A stretch of 64,000 nt of DNA from Maribacter thermophilus (lineage in GTDB: Bacteria; Bacteroidota; Bacteroidia; Flavobacteriales; Flavobacteriaceae), in the NCBI RefSeq assembly GCF_001020565.1, contig NZ_LDAS01000001.1:2814520-2878519 (forward strand). The letters are read 5' to 3'. Below the pieces are notes generated by a model that made no database searches, was not told where the DNA came from, and saw nothing but the letters and a program-made list of their open reading frames with translations. Made by a program: the position numbers and the translations under genes. Below are positions 55,005 through 64,000 of this stretch, piece after piece; the first letter of the stretch is position 1; each line of letters begins with the position of its first letter.

Positions 55005-57215
55005 TTAATATTTATAAAACTTAGCGCTTTTATTCACGCCCATATCTTGAACCTGTATCACATAAAGACCTGTGGCAAGATCGGCAACATCGACCTGATT
55101 ATTTTGAACATCTCCTCTTTTTAATTCAGTCCCAGAGGAAGATATAATACGAAACATAGCCGCATCGCTCATTTCTGAATTTATATTGATCTGATCCACC
55201 GCCGGATTCGGATATACCGAGAATTTTACCGTACCGTCTGCACTAAGTGTTTGGTAACCTCCCAAATCACCTGTTACGGTTTCGCCCCCCTCAAAAGTAA
55301 ACTTATACTCCATGCTATAGTCGGAAGCAACGTTTTGAGAGCAAAAAGTACGCACCCTCACAATATAGTCTTCGTTCAATTGCAATCCTGTTAAAACTTT
55401 GAAAGCTTCCGTGCTGTAGTCTGTCATCCAATTATCTTCATTTTCATTCCTGTATTGTACTTCGTACAAAGCATCGGTCATTTCTTCCCATGATAGGGTA
55501 ACACTATTTTCCATAGCATTACTTAAAGACAAACTGTTAGGAGCCGTTGGGTTACATGAAGTAATGGCTACACCGGATATCAGCAACGAAAAATCCTGTA
55601 CATCATACTTTAGGTCTCCTTTGTGGGATACCGTTATCGTATATGATCCATTAGCGTTGGGTATATCTATTCGTTCAAAAGGATCTACCAAGTTATCACC
55701 TGTGGTAGCTGCCGCTTTCGGATTTGCTGGATTCAATTTCCACGGAAAATATGTTTTACCATCCTGTACCACACGTATATCCAAATCATTTACGAGTGCG
55801 GCAGTCTTTGCGTTCAGTTCACCGGTATTTACATAATCCGATTCGGGGTCGGTCCATGAAATGGATGCGACCAAGGGTTCTTTACCATTTGCCTTGACCG
55901 TAAAAGAGAAAGTTTCTCCCTCTAAAAGCTCATTCTCGGAAACATAGGAACTATATTCTTTATTATAGACCAATTCCGCAGCTCTTTTTGCGTTCATTAC
56001 ACCCCATCCCATTTTATAATCGGGTCCCGGAGCATCTACATCGTCAGCGGTATGCAAGGCCAACCCTTTTAAGGTAGCTGCCTTTAGATAAGAACCGTAT
56101 AGTTGTTCATTGTGCTGTTGTAATAATAGCAAAGCCCCCGTAACACCTGGTGTTGCCATCGAAGTACCAGAAGAAACATCGTAGCTGGTATTGCCATCTG
56201 CATCGGTAGAAAGAATCGAAGAACCATCACCGGCCAAATCGGGTTTAATTCTACCATCATCTACGGGTCCGTAACTGCTATAAGCAGAAACGGTAGCCTT
56301 TTTTAAATTCCCATTACCATCAATTTTTGTATCGGAACCGGCCACGGTAAGTCCGTTCTTTGTAACCGTAAAGCCCAACAATAAATCAAATCCATCCGCA
56401 CTTGTACCGAATATGGGCGTTTCGTTATCATTGCTATGTCTGGCGTTACCTGCTGCTGTCACCATTAAATAATACGGTGCATTATACATTATCTTGTCCC
56501 AATCTTGGGCTACCTTAATATAAGAGCCAAAATACCAGTCGGGAACCCTATCCGATTTAATACCATAAGAATGATTTGAAAGTAACAGGCCGTTTGCCGC
56601 CGCTTCCATTACTTCTAATTTATCACGGGTCCAGTCATGCGAAAGCACCTGTGCATTATAGGCTACCCCTTGTGCTCCTTTTTTTACACCCGATGATATC
56701 AGGCTTCCTGTAACCATAGTTGCGTGTGCATCCACTTCGGTACTACCATCGGCAACCATGGCCCTATCGTCGTATTCTTGATGTGTTGTAAGGGCCACAC
56801 CAGAATCCCAAACACCTACTTTCATGCCAGTACCGTCCAAATCTAAGTTCAAGGCACCATTTAAGTGCAATTCCGTAGCCCTACATGTTTGACTTGCATT
56901 GTCGGAATATGTTTCATAATAAATAAGACTTCCGTCTTCTCCAATTTCTTGCAGTTCTACCTTTTTACCGTTAGGCAATACCTCTTTAAGTTTCAAATTG
57001 TTCGCCTTGGCCATTGCCATGGTTTTGGCCCTGTTCTTTTCGTAATCAAATTCAAGGTCGACCTGCATAGACCCGATTTTGGAAAAATCGTATTCCTTGT
57101 TTATGATTTCATTTATTTTCTTTGATTGGGCGGTCAGGGAGGGGGTTGTCAGTAAAAAAAGAAATAAGAGGCCCAAAAGAACACTCTTATGGTATGATTG
57201 CTTTTGGTAGTCCAT
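55005..57215 (-). CDS. Subtilisin-like serine protease with T9SS sorting domain
   Basis: A 736-residue secreted S8 protease. After a signal peptide (VLLGLLFLFLLTTPSLTAQ) and prodomain, the catalytic triad is Asp in MKVGVWDSGVAL (about 136), His in VDAHATMVTG (about 163) and Ser in SSGTSMATPGVTGALLLL (about 350). A P-domain-like beta region (about 420-550) and a fibronectin type III-like module (about 555-640) follow. The last 80 residues, starting FSVYPNPAVDQININ and ending SAKFYKY, are the type A sorting domain of the type IX secretion system, so it is released or attached to the outer surface. It is a single gene with its own terminator. Confidence 0.93.
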   Translation of the reverse strand: MDYQKQSYHKSVLLGLLFLFLLTTPSLTAQSKKINEIINKEYDFSKIGSMQVDLEFDYEKNRAKTMAMAKANNLKLKEVLPNGKKVELQEIGEDGSLIYYETYSDNASQTCRATELHLNGALNLDLDGTGMKVGVWDSGVALTTHQEYDDRAMVADGSTEVDAHATMVTGSLISSGVKKGAQGVAYNAQVLSHDWTRDKLEVMEAAANGLLLSNHSYGIKSDRVPDWYFGSYIKVAQDWDKIMYNAPYYLMVTAAGNARHSNDNETPIFGTSADGFDLLLGFTVTKNGLTVAGSDTKIDGNGNLKKATVSAYSSYGPVDDGRIKPDLAGDGSSILSTDADGNTSYDVSSGTSMATPGVTGALLLLQQHNEQLYGSYLKAATLKGLALHTADDVDAPGPDYKMGWGVMNAKRAAELVYNKEYSSYVSENELLEGETFSFTVKANGKEPLVASISWTDPESDYVNTGELNAKTAALVNDLDIRVVQDGKTYFPWKLNPANPKAAATTGDNLVDPFERIDIPNANGSYTITVSHKGDLKYDVQDFSLLISGVAITSCNPTAPNSLSLSNAMENSVTLSWEEMTDALYEVQYRNENEDNWMTDYSTEAFKVLTGLQLNEDYIVRVRTFCSQNVASDYSMEYKFTFEGGETVTGDLGGYQTLSADGTVKFSVYPNPAVDQININSEMSDAAMFRIISSSGTELKRGDVQNNQVDVADLATGLYVIQVQDMGVNKSAKFYKY

Positions 57216-57391
57216 AATACATTAGTTAGATGTGTAAGATTTGGACTACAAATATATTTAGGCAACATATCTATTCAGATGAAAAACACCATTTATTCGA
57301 CGAAATACACCCTGATATATCAAGTGTTGTTGTGAAAACATCAATTTTTGATGTGTATAGGATTATTCTTACTTTTTTAAAAGTAAAATCT

Positions 57392-58369
57392 TCAAGAATT
57401 ATACTTTAGAATTATATACACAGGAAAATGATCACTATATCCTCCAAGATACTTTCTTCCAGCATAAGTTCTGTATGGGCTTCCTTTATATTTACCCTTT
57501 AATTCCTTTAAGAACTCATCATCAAAAATATTCGCGGTATGAAAACTATGACTCTTTTTTTCATAGTTATAGAAATTATGGGAGAGAATAATCTGGTCAA
57601 AAAGACTCCATTTTCTTTTATAGCTGGCACTTCCCCTTAACTCAGGCGCATGCAATTTCTCCATTGGGTTGTGCAAAGAAGAATTTTCCAGTAGCGTTTG
57701 AATACTTTTAGACCTTGGGTCATCGTTAAAATCGCCCATTACGATATAATTGGCAGACGGGTCCTCTTTTTCAATGACATTCATTTCATCTTTGATTACC
57801 TGTGCGGCTTTTATTCTCTTATATTCTGTTGAATCGCTACCATCTCTTCTAGAGGGCCAATGGTTTACAAAAAGATGTATTTTTTCTCCATTTAATTTGC
57901 CACATACATACAAAATATCTCTAGTAGTATCTCTTTCCCCATTCAAATTATCGACGATAAGCGGTATGGGTTTTGAGGTAATGACCTCAAAATATTTTTC
58001 GTTGTAGATAAGCCCCGTATCGATACCCCGTTCATCTGGCGATTCATAGTGTATAAAACTATAGTTGTACTGATCTATGGGCTTAGTCTTAACAAGATCC
58101 TGCATAACAGATCTATTTTCAACCTCTGCCACCCCAATTAAGACAGGAGGATATTTATTGGCCGAGCTACCAATTTTTGATATAGTTCTAGACAGTTTAG
58201 CCAGTTTTCTACGGTATTTCTTAGGGGTCCACTTTTTAAAACCTTTAGGGGTAAAGTCTTGATCCAGCGTAAATTCATTGTTCTCAGGATCAAAAAGGTT
58301 CTCTAAATTATAGAAAGCTATGGTAAATAGATGTTTCTTATATTTTTTTCTGAATAATGGAAATCGCAT
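57392..58369 (-). CDS. Endonuclease/exonuclease/phosphatase family protein
   Basis: A 325-residue member of the EEP (DNase I-like, PF03372/PF19580) family. The opening FTIAFYNLENLFDPENNEFT with its metal-binding Asn/Glu, the central LIGVAEVENRSVMQDL, LFVNHWPSRRDGSDS (catalytic His) and NYIVMGDFNDDPRSKS (Asp and Asn) are all present, and the final YSDHFPVYI gives the last His. No signal peptide is clear. Substrate may be DNA, RNA or a phosphorylated small molecule. I chose the ATG at 58369; a TTG at 58387 adds little. It follows the M14 peptidase gene by 54 bases. Confidence 0.88.
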   Translation of the reverse strand: MRFPLFRKKYKKHLFTIAFYNLENLFDPENNEFTLDQDFTPKGFKKWTPKKYRRKLAKLSRTISKIGSSANKYPPVLIGVAEVENRSVMQDLVKTKPIDQYNYSFIHYESPDERGIDTGLIYNEKYFEVITSKPIPLIVDNLNGERDTTRDILYVCGKLNGEKIHLFVNHWPSRRDGSDSTEYKRIKAAQVIKDEMNVIEKEDPSANYIVMGDFNDDPRSKSIQTLLENSSLHNPMEKLHAPELRGSASYKRKWSLFDQIILSHNFYNYEKKSHSFHTANIFDDEFLKELKGKYKGSPYRTYAGRKYLGGYSDHFPVYIILKYNS

Positions 58370-58423
58370 GCAATCTTTTAATATCAATGGATAAAAATAA
58401 AAAGAGTATTTAAAAGCCTCTCG

Positions 58424-61114
58424 TTATTCAGGTTCTTTGTTGTTTACAGTCAATTGCCCTAACCAACCTTCACCCGCTTCGGGTATGGATGCGGGTAAGG
58501 CATTGGCGTACAAAAGGGCATTGAACAGGGTACGATATGTTCCCATGGGCTGACCACGCCATTGAGGCTGAAAACCGAACAACAATACTTGACCTTTACC
58601 ATGATGCACATCTAATGCGGCCGCCCTTCCGTTCATATACTCCTCTCCGACCAAATAACCGGACATTAGCGGAGACCCTTTCTCTTGGTATTTTGCCAAG
58701 ATTTCTCCTTTAAAATCATCCATAACCTCAAATACCGGGCTATCGTACACAAATATATTGGCATTCTTTAGCATACCCGCCATTACAGGATGTGTAGGGC
58801 TAGTCTGTACCTGCATGATGGATCCCCCGGTAAAAAACTCGGCTCGGTCCACTCTCTTTACCACATTTTCTACGGGCAAATGCAACGCTTCTATGGCAAA
58901 ATCCGCACTTCTATTTAAGGCAATCAAAGTTCCTCCTTCTTTTATAAAAGCATCTAGGTTTCTTTTTTCCAAATCGCCCAATCCTTTGGTATACTGTGCT
59001 GGAGCCCCACCTTGTTGGATACCATTTTCGATGGCACTTGGCCTGTCGGAAGCAACAACTATAACATCAAACCGGTCTCTTAAATTTCCTGTTTTAAAAT
59101 CGGCATTTCGTATAGAACTATAAGAAAAACCAAAACTGTCCAGCAACCACCGGGTCCATCCCATATCCATACTAGCCGTCCATGGTCTATATACGGCAAT
59201 CTTAGAGGTTACTTTAGCGCTGCCAGACCTAGAGTTCATAACCCCATTAACCGCATAGTCATTGATCCACCTTTGCGCTGTTGCTTTACCCATTCCTTTC
59301 ACCCCATATTTCCTTTGGTCCGCATCATAGACAATTCCATATCCCTTTTCTTGGGCTTCGCCCAAAATCCTGAAAATATTATTCTCGGTAGGATCTAACC
59401 ATAGGGTGCCACCGCCACCTTTTAGACTTCCCGGCAAGGGTCTTATACCTGCCGCCACCTTATCGGTATCAAAACCGGCACCAGGTGCCATGTCCACTTT
59501 ATTGAGGTCTTCCGTTTCATCATCCGATGTTTCTATAGGAGTCCCTTGAACCAAAGACAATGCCTCCCTAAATTCTTCCGACAAGGGTACCGTACCAGAT
59601 ACGACCTTTACCTCCATTTGAAAAGGCAAGGTCCACCCCGCAGCATCATAAGGTTGTTCCAAAGGTCCATCGGGAGATTCTCGCAAATCTGGATATTCTT
59701 GTACATCCAAAACCTGCCGTATCATTTCACCGAACTCTTGGTCTAAAGGTATCACCCATGTACCCTTTGGATAATTAACCCCTGCATACTCCATAGGCCT
59801 ATCCAATTCATAAATTTTGGCACCATTAAATGCCAATCGTTTTAATAGCTCTACAGATCGAACGGGATCTCGTTGCCTTTGCGGTATGATATACGCAAAG
59901 GGCGGTTCTTTCTTATACTTTTCTATGGTATTGCTCGCAGATTGATATTTATTGAACAACAAGGTTTCTTTATACTTGGCACTGTAATCCAAAACAGCTA
60001 TCGATGCCGTCTGCATGTATTTCATAGCATCGCTCAATCGCCACCAACCCCCTTTCCAGGGACTATTATAAAGAGATTCTACCCTAAGGTCCTTTCTGTT
60101 TGAAGGAAAATCTTGAATGGTATAAAAATAAGGAGTGGCATACCTATATAGCGCGGTTTCTGTCCAAAACGAAGGTATGTTCTGCATTGCGGGCAAATAA
60201 TCAATGTACCCCGGGTACCAGGCGTCAAAGCCTTTCCCCATATGAACGGCCCCGGGCAAACCTTCCGTTTCTAGTTCCTGCGCCATGGCCATACCTATCA
60301 TATTTACTTCCCTTGCTACTATAGGTGGTGTTTGCGGGGCAATGGGTTCCGCGAATGGTGGTAACCAAATTCTTGTTGGAAATGGCGATGATTGATGGTG
60401 TACATGAATTATATTGGGCTCCCATTCCCTCCATGTTCTACCAACCACCCGAGACTCTAACATATTAAGCATATAGGCATCCCTATTATTGTCATGACCC
60501 ACATATTTCTGATAGAGCCAAGGGGTTCTAGCGGTTTCGTAGGGGGTACCCACATTGGACATGTACCAATTTGCAATAATATCTTGCCCATCAGGGTTCA
60601 ACGATGGCCATAACACCAAAATAACATCTTCTAAAATAGGTTTGAATTTTTTGGTGTCCGCCTCGCTGACAATTTGATGCGCCAATGTAATAATATGTTG
60701 CGCCCCGGCAACTTCAGAAGCATGCAGGCCTCCACTAAGGTCTACAATGACCTTACCTTCTTCCGCCAATTTTCTTGCTTCTTCACGACCAATACCTTCC
60801 GGATGGGCCAATTTTTGAGAAATACCCTTATAATGATCTATTTTGGCAAGATTCTCTTTAGAGGAAATAAGTACATAATACCAAGTACGCCCCTCAGAGG
60901 TCTTTCCCGTTTCACGCATTTCTACCAAATCGCTCGCTGCATCCAACGCCTTAAAATAAGCTATAGATTGTTCGTAGGTAGCCAAATGAAAATCGGCCCC
61001 TACTTTAAAACCAATAATATCTTCCGGTGTTGGAATCGTTTCTACTTGTGCCCGAGAATTAAGGGAAGTCAATATAAAAATCAAGAGCAGGCCATAAGAA
61101 AAATAGTCTTTCAT
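58424..61114 (-). CDS. Exported M14 family zinc carboxypeptidase
   Basis: An 896-residue peptidase. The signal peptide begins MKDYFSYGLLLIFILTSLNS (ATG at 61114); an ATG at 61153 would put 13 extra residues before it. The M14 domain (about 40-390) has the zinc ligands in LSGGLHASEVAGAQH (His and Glu) and the third His in NIIHVHHQSSPFPTR, with substrate segment WPSLNPDGQD. The C-terminal half (about 620-880) resembles a glutamine-amidotransferase-like fold with DVIVVASDRPSA and HGKGQVLLFGFQPQWRG. It should trim peptides in the periplasm or outside. It is followed by the EEP gene. Confidence 0.9.
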   Translation of the reverse strand: MKDYFSYGLLLIFILTSLNSRAQVETIPTPEDIIGFKVGADFHLATYEQSIAYFKALDAASDLVEMRETGKTSEGRTWYYVLISSKENLAKIDHYKGISQKLAHPEGIGREEARKLAEEGKVIVDLSGGLHASEVAGAQHIITLAHQIVSEADTKKFKPILEDVILVLWPSLNPDGQDIIANWYMSNVGTPYETARTPWLYQKYVGHDNNRDAYMLNMLESRVVGRTWREWEPNIIHVHHQSSPFPTRIWLPPFAEPIAPQTPPIVAREVNMIGMAMAQELETEGLPGAVHMGKGFDAWYPGYIDYLPAMQNIPSFWTETALYRYATPYFYTIQDFPSNRKDLRVESLYNSPWKGGWWRLSDAMKYMQTASIAVLDYSAKYKETLLFNKYQSASNTIEKYKKEPPFAYIIPQRQRDPVRSVELLKRLAFNGAKIYELDRPMEYAGVNYPKGTWVIPLDQEFGEMIRQVLDVQEYPDLRESPDGPLEQPYDAAGWTLPFQMEVKVVSGTVPLSEEFREALSLVQGTPIETSDDETEDLNKVDMAPGAGFDTDKVAAGIRPLPGSLKGGGGTLWLDPTENNIFRILGEAQEKGYGIVYDADQRKYGVKGMGKATAQRWINDYAVNGVMNSRSGSAKVTSKIAVYRPWTASMDMGWTRWLLDSFGFSYSSIRNADFKTGNLRDRFDVIVVASDRPSAIENGIQQGGAPAQYTKGLGDLEKRNLDAFIKEGGTLIALNRSADFAIEALHLPVENVVKRVDRAEFFTGGSIMQVQTSPTHPVMAGMLKNANIFVYDSPVFEVMDDFKGEILAKYQEKGSPLMSGYLVGEEYMNGRAAALDVHHGKGQVLLFGFQPQWRGQPMGTYRTLFNALLYANALPASIPEAGEGWLGQLTVNNKEPE

Positions 61115-61245
61115 TAAACTACATTGCGCCATTAAGGTAATAATACGTATCATTAGGTGTCTAGGTTGGTTCTAAAAGCCTAAATTATAGAAACTATCTC
61201 ATTATTTTAGACATGTAAGTCCATAATAAAATACTTTTGTAAAAA

Positions 61246-61273
61246 TTGGCTTTAGAAACATTGTTTAGATTTG
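61246..61273 (+). promoter_or_regulatory. Promoter of hflX
   Basis: TTG at 61246-61248 and TAGATTTG at 61266-61273, separated by 17 bases, fit the Bacteroidetes -33 TTG / -7 TAnnTTTG promoter well. The -7 element ends 16 bases before the hflX ATG. This is the best promoter match found in the window. Confidence 0.55.
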
Positions 61274-61289
61274 TACTTTAATTGATTCA

Positions 61290-62501
61290 ATGCTAGAAAA
61301 GAAAACAACAGAATACGAAAAGGCCGTTCTTATCGGTATCATCAACAAAGAACAGTCGGAAGATAAAGTTACCGAATATTTGGACGAACTTGAATTCCTC
61401 ACCTATACGGCCGGTGGCGAAGTGGTAAAACGATTTGTTCAAAGAATGGATATACCCAATCCAAAAACGCTTATAGGAAGTGGAAAAATGCAGGAGGTAG
61501 AGCGTTTTGTGGAAGAAAACGAAATAGGGGCGGTCATCTTCGATGATGAGCTTTCGGCGGCCCAACAACGAAATATCGAAAAACAGTTACGCTGCAAAAT
61601 AATCGATAGAACAAGCTTAATTCTGGACATTTTTGCCCAAAGGGCCCAGACCAGTTATGCACGTACTCAAGTAGAGCTGGCACAATATCAATATCTATTG
61701 CCAAGACTTACCGGCCTATGGACCCACTTGGAAAGGCAAAAAGGTGGTATAGGGATGCGCGGACCCGGTGAAACAGAAATTGAAACAGATAGACGTATTG
61801 TTCGTGACCGTATAACCCTGCTCAAAAAAAAGCTGCAAAAAATAGATAAGCAAATGGAGACCCAAAGGGGCAACAGGGGCGCTTTGGTAAGGGTGGCTTT
61901 GGTAGGTTATACCAACGTGGGCAAATCTACTTTAATGAACGTTATCAGTAAAAGTGACGTATTTGCCGAAAACAAGCTTTTTGCCACATTAGATACCACT
62001 GTAAGAAAAGTGGTCATAGGCAACCTCCCTTTTCTTTTAAGCGATACCGTTGGATTTATACGAAAATTGCCCACACAGCTCGTAGAAAGCTTTAAAAGCA
62101 CCTTGGACGAAGTGCGGGAGGCCGACCTTCTGCTTCATGTGGTGGACATTTCCCATCCCCAGTTCGAGGAGCACATCGAATCTGTAAACAAAATACTGTC
62201 GGAAATCGAAAGTTCGGACAAAAAGACCATTATGGTCTTTAACAAGATAGACCAGTACGAACATGAGACCATAGACGAGGACGATTTGATTACCGAGCGC
62301 ACCACAAAACATTTTACCATTGATGAATGGAAAAGCACGTGGATGGAAAAAGTTGGTGATAGGGCCCTCTTTATTTCTGCCCTGAACAAAGAAAACCTCG
62401 ACGAGTTTAGAAAACGTGTTTATGATGAGGTAAGAGACATTCATGTCACCCGTTTTCCATATAATAATTTTCTTTATCCAGAACATTTGGACGAGTATTA
62501 A
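61290..62501 (+). CDS. hflX: GTPase HflX
   Basis: A 403-residue ribosome-associated GTPase that splits or rescues stalled ribosomes, for instance after stress. The N-terminal HflX domain has the glycine motif KGGIGMRGPGETEIETDRRI (about 150-170). The G domain has G1 GYTNVGKSTLMN, G2 in TLDTTVRKV, G3 DTVGFIRKLP and G4 NKID. The end (FPYNNFLYPEHLDEY) is normal. Length matches the family. It is a single gene with a good promoter and a strong two-way terminator about 215 bases downstream, shared with the convergent DUF3078 gene. Confidence 0.95.
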   Translation: MLEKKTTEYEKAVLIGIINKEQSEDKVTEYLDELEFLTYTAGGEVVKRFVQRMDIPNPKTLIGSGKMQEVERFVEENEIGAVIFDDELSAAQQRNIEKQLRCKIIDRTSLILDIFAQRAQTSYARTQVELAQYQYLLPRLTGLWTHLERQKGGIGMRGPGETEIETDRRIVRDRITLLKKKLQKIDKQMETQRGNRGALVRVALVGYTNVGKSTLMNVISKSDVFAENKLFATLDTTVRKVVIGNLPFLLSDTVGFIRKLPTQLVESFKSTLDEVREADLLLHVVDISHPQFEEHIESVNKILSEIESSDKKTIMVFNKIDQYEHETIDEDDLITERTTKHFTIDEWKSTWMEKVGDRALFISALNKENLDEFRKRVYDEVRDIHVTRFPYNNFLYPEHLDEY

Positions 62502-62559
62502 AATACCATCTGCACACCCTGCTGTGCCATTCATCGATGAATTTGAACCGTTGATATCT

Positions 62560-62590
62560 TTCACAACATTTTAGGTCGCGTTCACAACAT
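62560..62590. repeat. Short direct repeat TTCACAACAT, two copies
   Basis: TTCACAACAT occurs at 62560-62569 and again at 62581-62590, 21 bases apart, which places both copies on the same DNA face. It lies downstream of hflX. Directly after it an imperfect inverted repeat (AACACTCAC and GTGATAGTGTT) occurs. Function unknown; a protein binding site is possible. Confidence 0.45.
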
Positions 62591-62716
62591 AAATTGCACA
62601 CAAGTGAAACACTCACCGTAACTTTACACTGTGCGTAAGTGATAGTGTTGACCCCAAATCGATATTGAACTTATAACTATGAGTAAAATCCCAAATTTTA
62701 CGATACCTACTTAACC

Positions 62717-62747
62717 AAAAAAGCCCTCTAAAAAGAGGGCTTTTTTT
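62717..62747. terminator. Bidirectional intrinsic terminator
   Basis: AGCCCTCT (62722-62729) and AGAGGGCT (62734-62741) form a perfect 8-bp stem with an AAAA loop, flanked by A and T runs on either side. It serves hflX (or a short transcript after it) and the convergent DUF3078 gene. Confidence 0.88.
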
Positions 62748-62766
62748 ATACTACTATATTTATTGC

Positions 62767-63699
62767 TTAGAACGAGTAGTTCAATCCCAACAACCAATAC
62801 GTCTGTAAATCGTTGTCAATACTATCAAAAGTAGCACTTGGATCGGGCACTACGGCATCGTTTATAGCATAATTAAGAGCTTCTTGCTTGTTATTTCTTA
62901 AGCCAAACTCAAAACCTAACCCTATGCCGTTCCAAAGAGTATAACCAAAAGAGTTTATCCAAGTCCAGTTAGACAAATCTGATGACTTGTAGCTTTGAAA
63001 CATAGAAAGGTTTGACTTAAAATTGATATTACCAATTTTACGGGTATAATCGGCTACGATCTTTGCACCTAAAGAAGATTCGAAAATATCGTCTTCGCTA
63101 CTAAACACAAAGTTATAGTTTAAAGGGTGTATTACCACTACCAAATCGGTTATCGGTGTCCAAGTGGCACCAATACCTAAATCTAAATAACCAGGATCGT
63201 TAAAGTTGTCCAAAATGGTGGTTCTATATTCCCCCAATGCAGAAATAGCGAACTTTTCACTCAATTTACGACCGTACAAAGAGGTAATGGTGAAAACATC
63301 GGTAGCTTGTCTAAAGCTATCATCATCGGTAGGGTCGTCTTTATCATCAAATTTTACCCATCCCAAGTTTAAGTTACCAGAGTTTCTCCAGAAAAACTTT
63401 TCTTGCTGTAAATTGGCATAACCGTTTACCGTAACTCCGATATTACCGGTAGAGTTGTTAGGTGTACCTTGGGCATACCAGTTATCAAAACCACTGACAT
63501 TGGCTCCTATGGTACCAAAAGCTCCTATCTTCCAACCTGGAAGTGCATCAATTTGACCTTTTATTGCATCTACTCTTCCTTGGATAGCTGCAATCGAATC
63601 TTTTTTAGAAGCCATTTCGGCCTTTAGTTCCTCTTCTGTCTGCGCAAAGCCAAAAGCACACGCCAACATCAACATTGTAGTTAAAAAAATGTTCTTCAT
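62767..63699 (-). CDS. DUF3078 domain-containing outer-membrane-type protein
   Basis: A 310-residue exported protein of the DUF3078 family of Bacteroidetes. The signal peptide is MKNIFLTTMLMLACAFGFAQ. A short coiled coil follows (about 22-50, EEELKAEMASKKDSIAAIQG). The rest is made of beta strands with alternating hydrophobic and aromatic residues (for example GNLNLGWVKFDDKDD and KFAISALGEYRTT), ending in a C-terminal aromatic residue (LLGLNYSF). This is the layout of a small outer-membrane beta barrel. Its role is not established. It is downstream of the DUF2480 gene on the same strand with a candidate promoter between them. Confidence 0.85.
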   Translation of the reverse strand: MKNIFLTTMLMLACAFGFAQTEEELKAEMASKKDSIAAIQGRVDAIKGQIDALPGWKIGAFGTIGANVSGFDNWYAQGTPNNSTGNIGVTVNGYANLQQEKFFWRNSGNLNLGWVKFDDKDDPTDDDSFRQATDVFTITSLYGRKLSEKFAISALGEYRTTILDNFNDPGYLDLGIGATWTPITDLVVVIHPLNYNFVFSSEDDIFESSLGAKIVADYTRKIGNINFKSNLSMFQSYKSSDLSNWTWINSFGYTLWNGIGLGFEFGLRNNKQEALNYAINDAVVPDPSATFDSIDNDLQTYWLLGLNYSF

Positions 63700-63728
63700 G
63701 ATAATTAGTGTTTATTTTTTTAGAAACG

Positions 63729-63736
63729 CAAATGTA
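63729..63736 (-). promoter_or_regulatory. Candidate -7 element for the DUF3078 gene
   Basis: On the minus strand this reads TACATTTG (TAnnTTTG), 29 bases before the start codon at 63699. No convincing -33 element was found. Confidence 0.35.
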
Positions 63737-63766
63737 CGAATAGTCACTTTTCCCCTACAGGAATTT

Positions 63767-64000
63767 CTATTGATTTTTTTCCTTATACAAAGGAACAGAG
63801 GAGCATGCCTCCCCGTACATGATGGATTTTGCTACGGACTGAAGTTTGTCGGCTAACATAATATAGGCGTTTGGAGGTACCGGTTTTTCACTACAGCCCT
63901 TAATTATGACCGGTTTGTTTTTATAACCGGAGACATCCATGTTTTGGATAATAGATTGATACAATAAGGTTTCTAAATCCTCTAAGGTACCTTGAACCAC
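63767..64000 (-). CDS. DUF2480 family protein, 3' part (cut by window edge)
   Basis: The C-terminal 77 residues of a protein that runs off the right edge of the window. VQGTLEDLETLLYQSIIQNM, NKPVIIKGCSEKPVPPNAYI and SIMYGEACSSVPLYKEKNQ match the conserved end of the DUF2480 family of Bacteroidetes, which is usually about 165-170 residues long, so a little over half is missing. The two Cys (KGC and EAC) are typical. No function is known for the family. It has the same direction as the DUF3078 gene. Confidence 0.8.
   Translation of the reverse strand: MVQGTLEDLETLLYQSIIQNMDVSGYKNKPVIIKGCSEKPVPPNAYIMLADKLQSVAKSIMYGEACSSVPLYKEKNQ

Noticed and set aside
62037..62564. 175-codon open frame on the minus strand
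   Set aside because: It is antisense to the HflX G domain and C-terminus; mirror frame of a conserved gene.

Overview
The window comes from a member of the Bacteroidetes, most likely a marine Flavobacteriaceae of the Zobellia/Maribacter type. This rests on several points. Genes lack strong Shine-Dalgarno sites and several carry the Bacteroidetes -7 element TAnnTTTG just upstream. The subtilisin-like protease ends in a type IX secretion sorting domain. Family content is also typical: DUF3109, DUF3078, DUF2480, BrxA/B-type bacilliredoxin, LytTR/LytS pair, Tricorn-like protease and VPS10-type propellers. By eye the base composition is about 40% GC, with one clearly AT-richer block at about 47.8-52.4 kb. 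No rRNA, tRNA, CRISPR array, insertion sequence or phage gene was recognised.

Layout. 0-5.5 kb: two small hypothetical exported/membrane proteins, a LytTR response regulator with its TPR-LytS sensor kinase, a DUF3109 protein, MarC and a small membrane protein. 5.5-11 kb: C-terminal processing protease, dCMP deaminase, HupE-like membrane protein, TerB-DnaJ protein, bacilliredoxin, lysophospholipid acyltransferase and HD hydrolase. 11-20 kb: processive-type glycosyltransferase, exported Gfo/Idh/MocA oxidoreductase, radical SAM protein, an unknown exported protein, enoyl-CoA hydratase, NtrY-like sensor kinase and HemJ. 20-36 kb: two tandem giant propeller proteins facing away from a Tricorn-like protease, then a lactonase-type lipoprotein, MATE transporter, ferrochelatase, MscS channel and a DUF1460 amidase-like protein. 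36-44 kb: an AraC regulator divergent from a heme cluster, hemA-hemC/D fusion-hemE, then GNAT-hemF-small basic protein-hemB. 44-48 kb: serine hydrolase, CorC/CNNM transporter, Ogt and a PolB-like exonuclease. 52.5-64 kb: KatG, a T9SS subtilase, an endonuclease/phosphatase-family protein, M14 peptidase, HflX, DUF3078 and a DUF2480 gene cut by the window edge.

How genes work together. Seven heme enzymes lie in the window (HemA, HemC-HemD, HemE, HemF, HemB, HemH, HemJ). They supply all steps from glutamyl-tRNA to protoheme except HemL, which is not here. HemF and HemJ point to aerobic heme synthesis, and KatG is one plausible consumer of the heme. A second theme is envelope and extracellular proteolysis (Ctp, Tricorn-like, subtilase, M14, DUF1460).

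The most unusual region is 47.8-52.35 kb. All its reading frames point left. It consists of short secreted or lipoprotein genes separated by headless C-terminal protein fragments that end exactly at, or overlap by ATGA, the start of the next gene. One fragment carries an HExxH zinc-protease motif (HEYTH), and a second fragment is its homolog. Together with a lipoprotein pseudogene bearing two stop codons and a lipoprotein with a frameshift, this reads as a decaying array of polymorphic-toxin tips with their immunity genes. No toxin body is present in the window.
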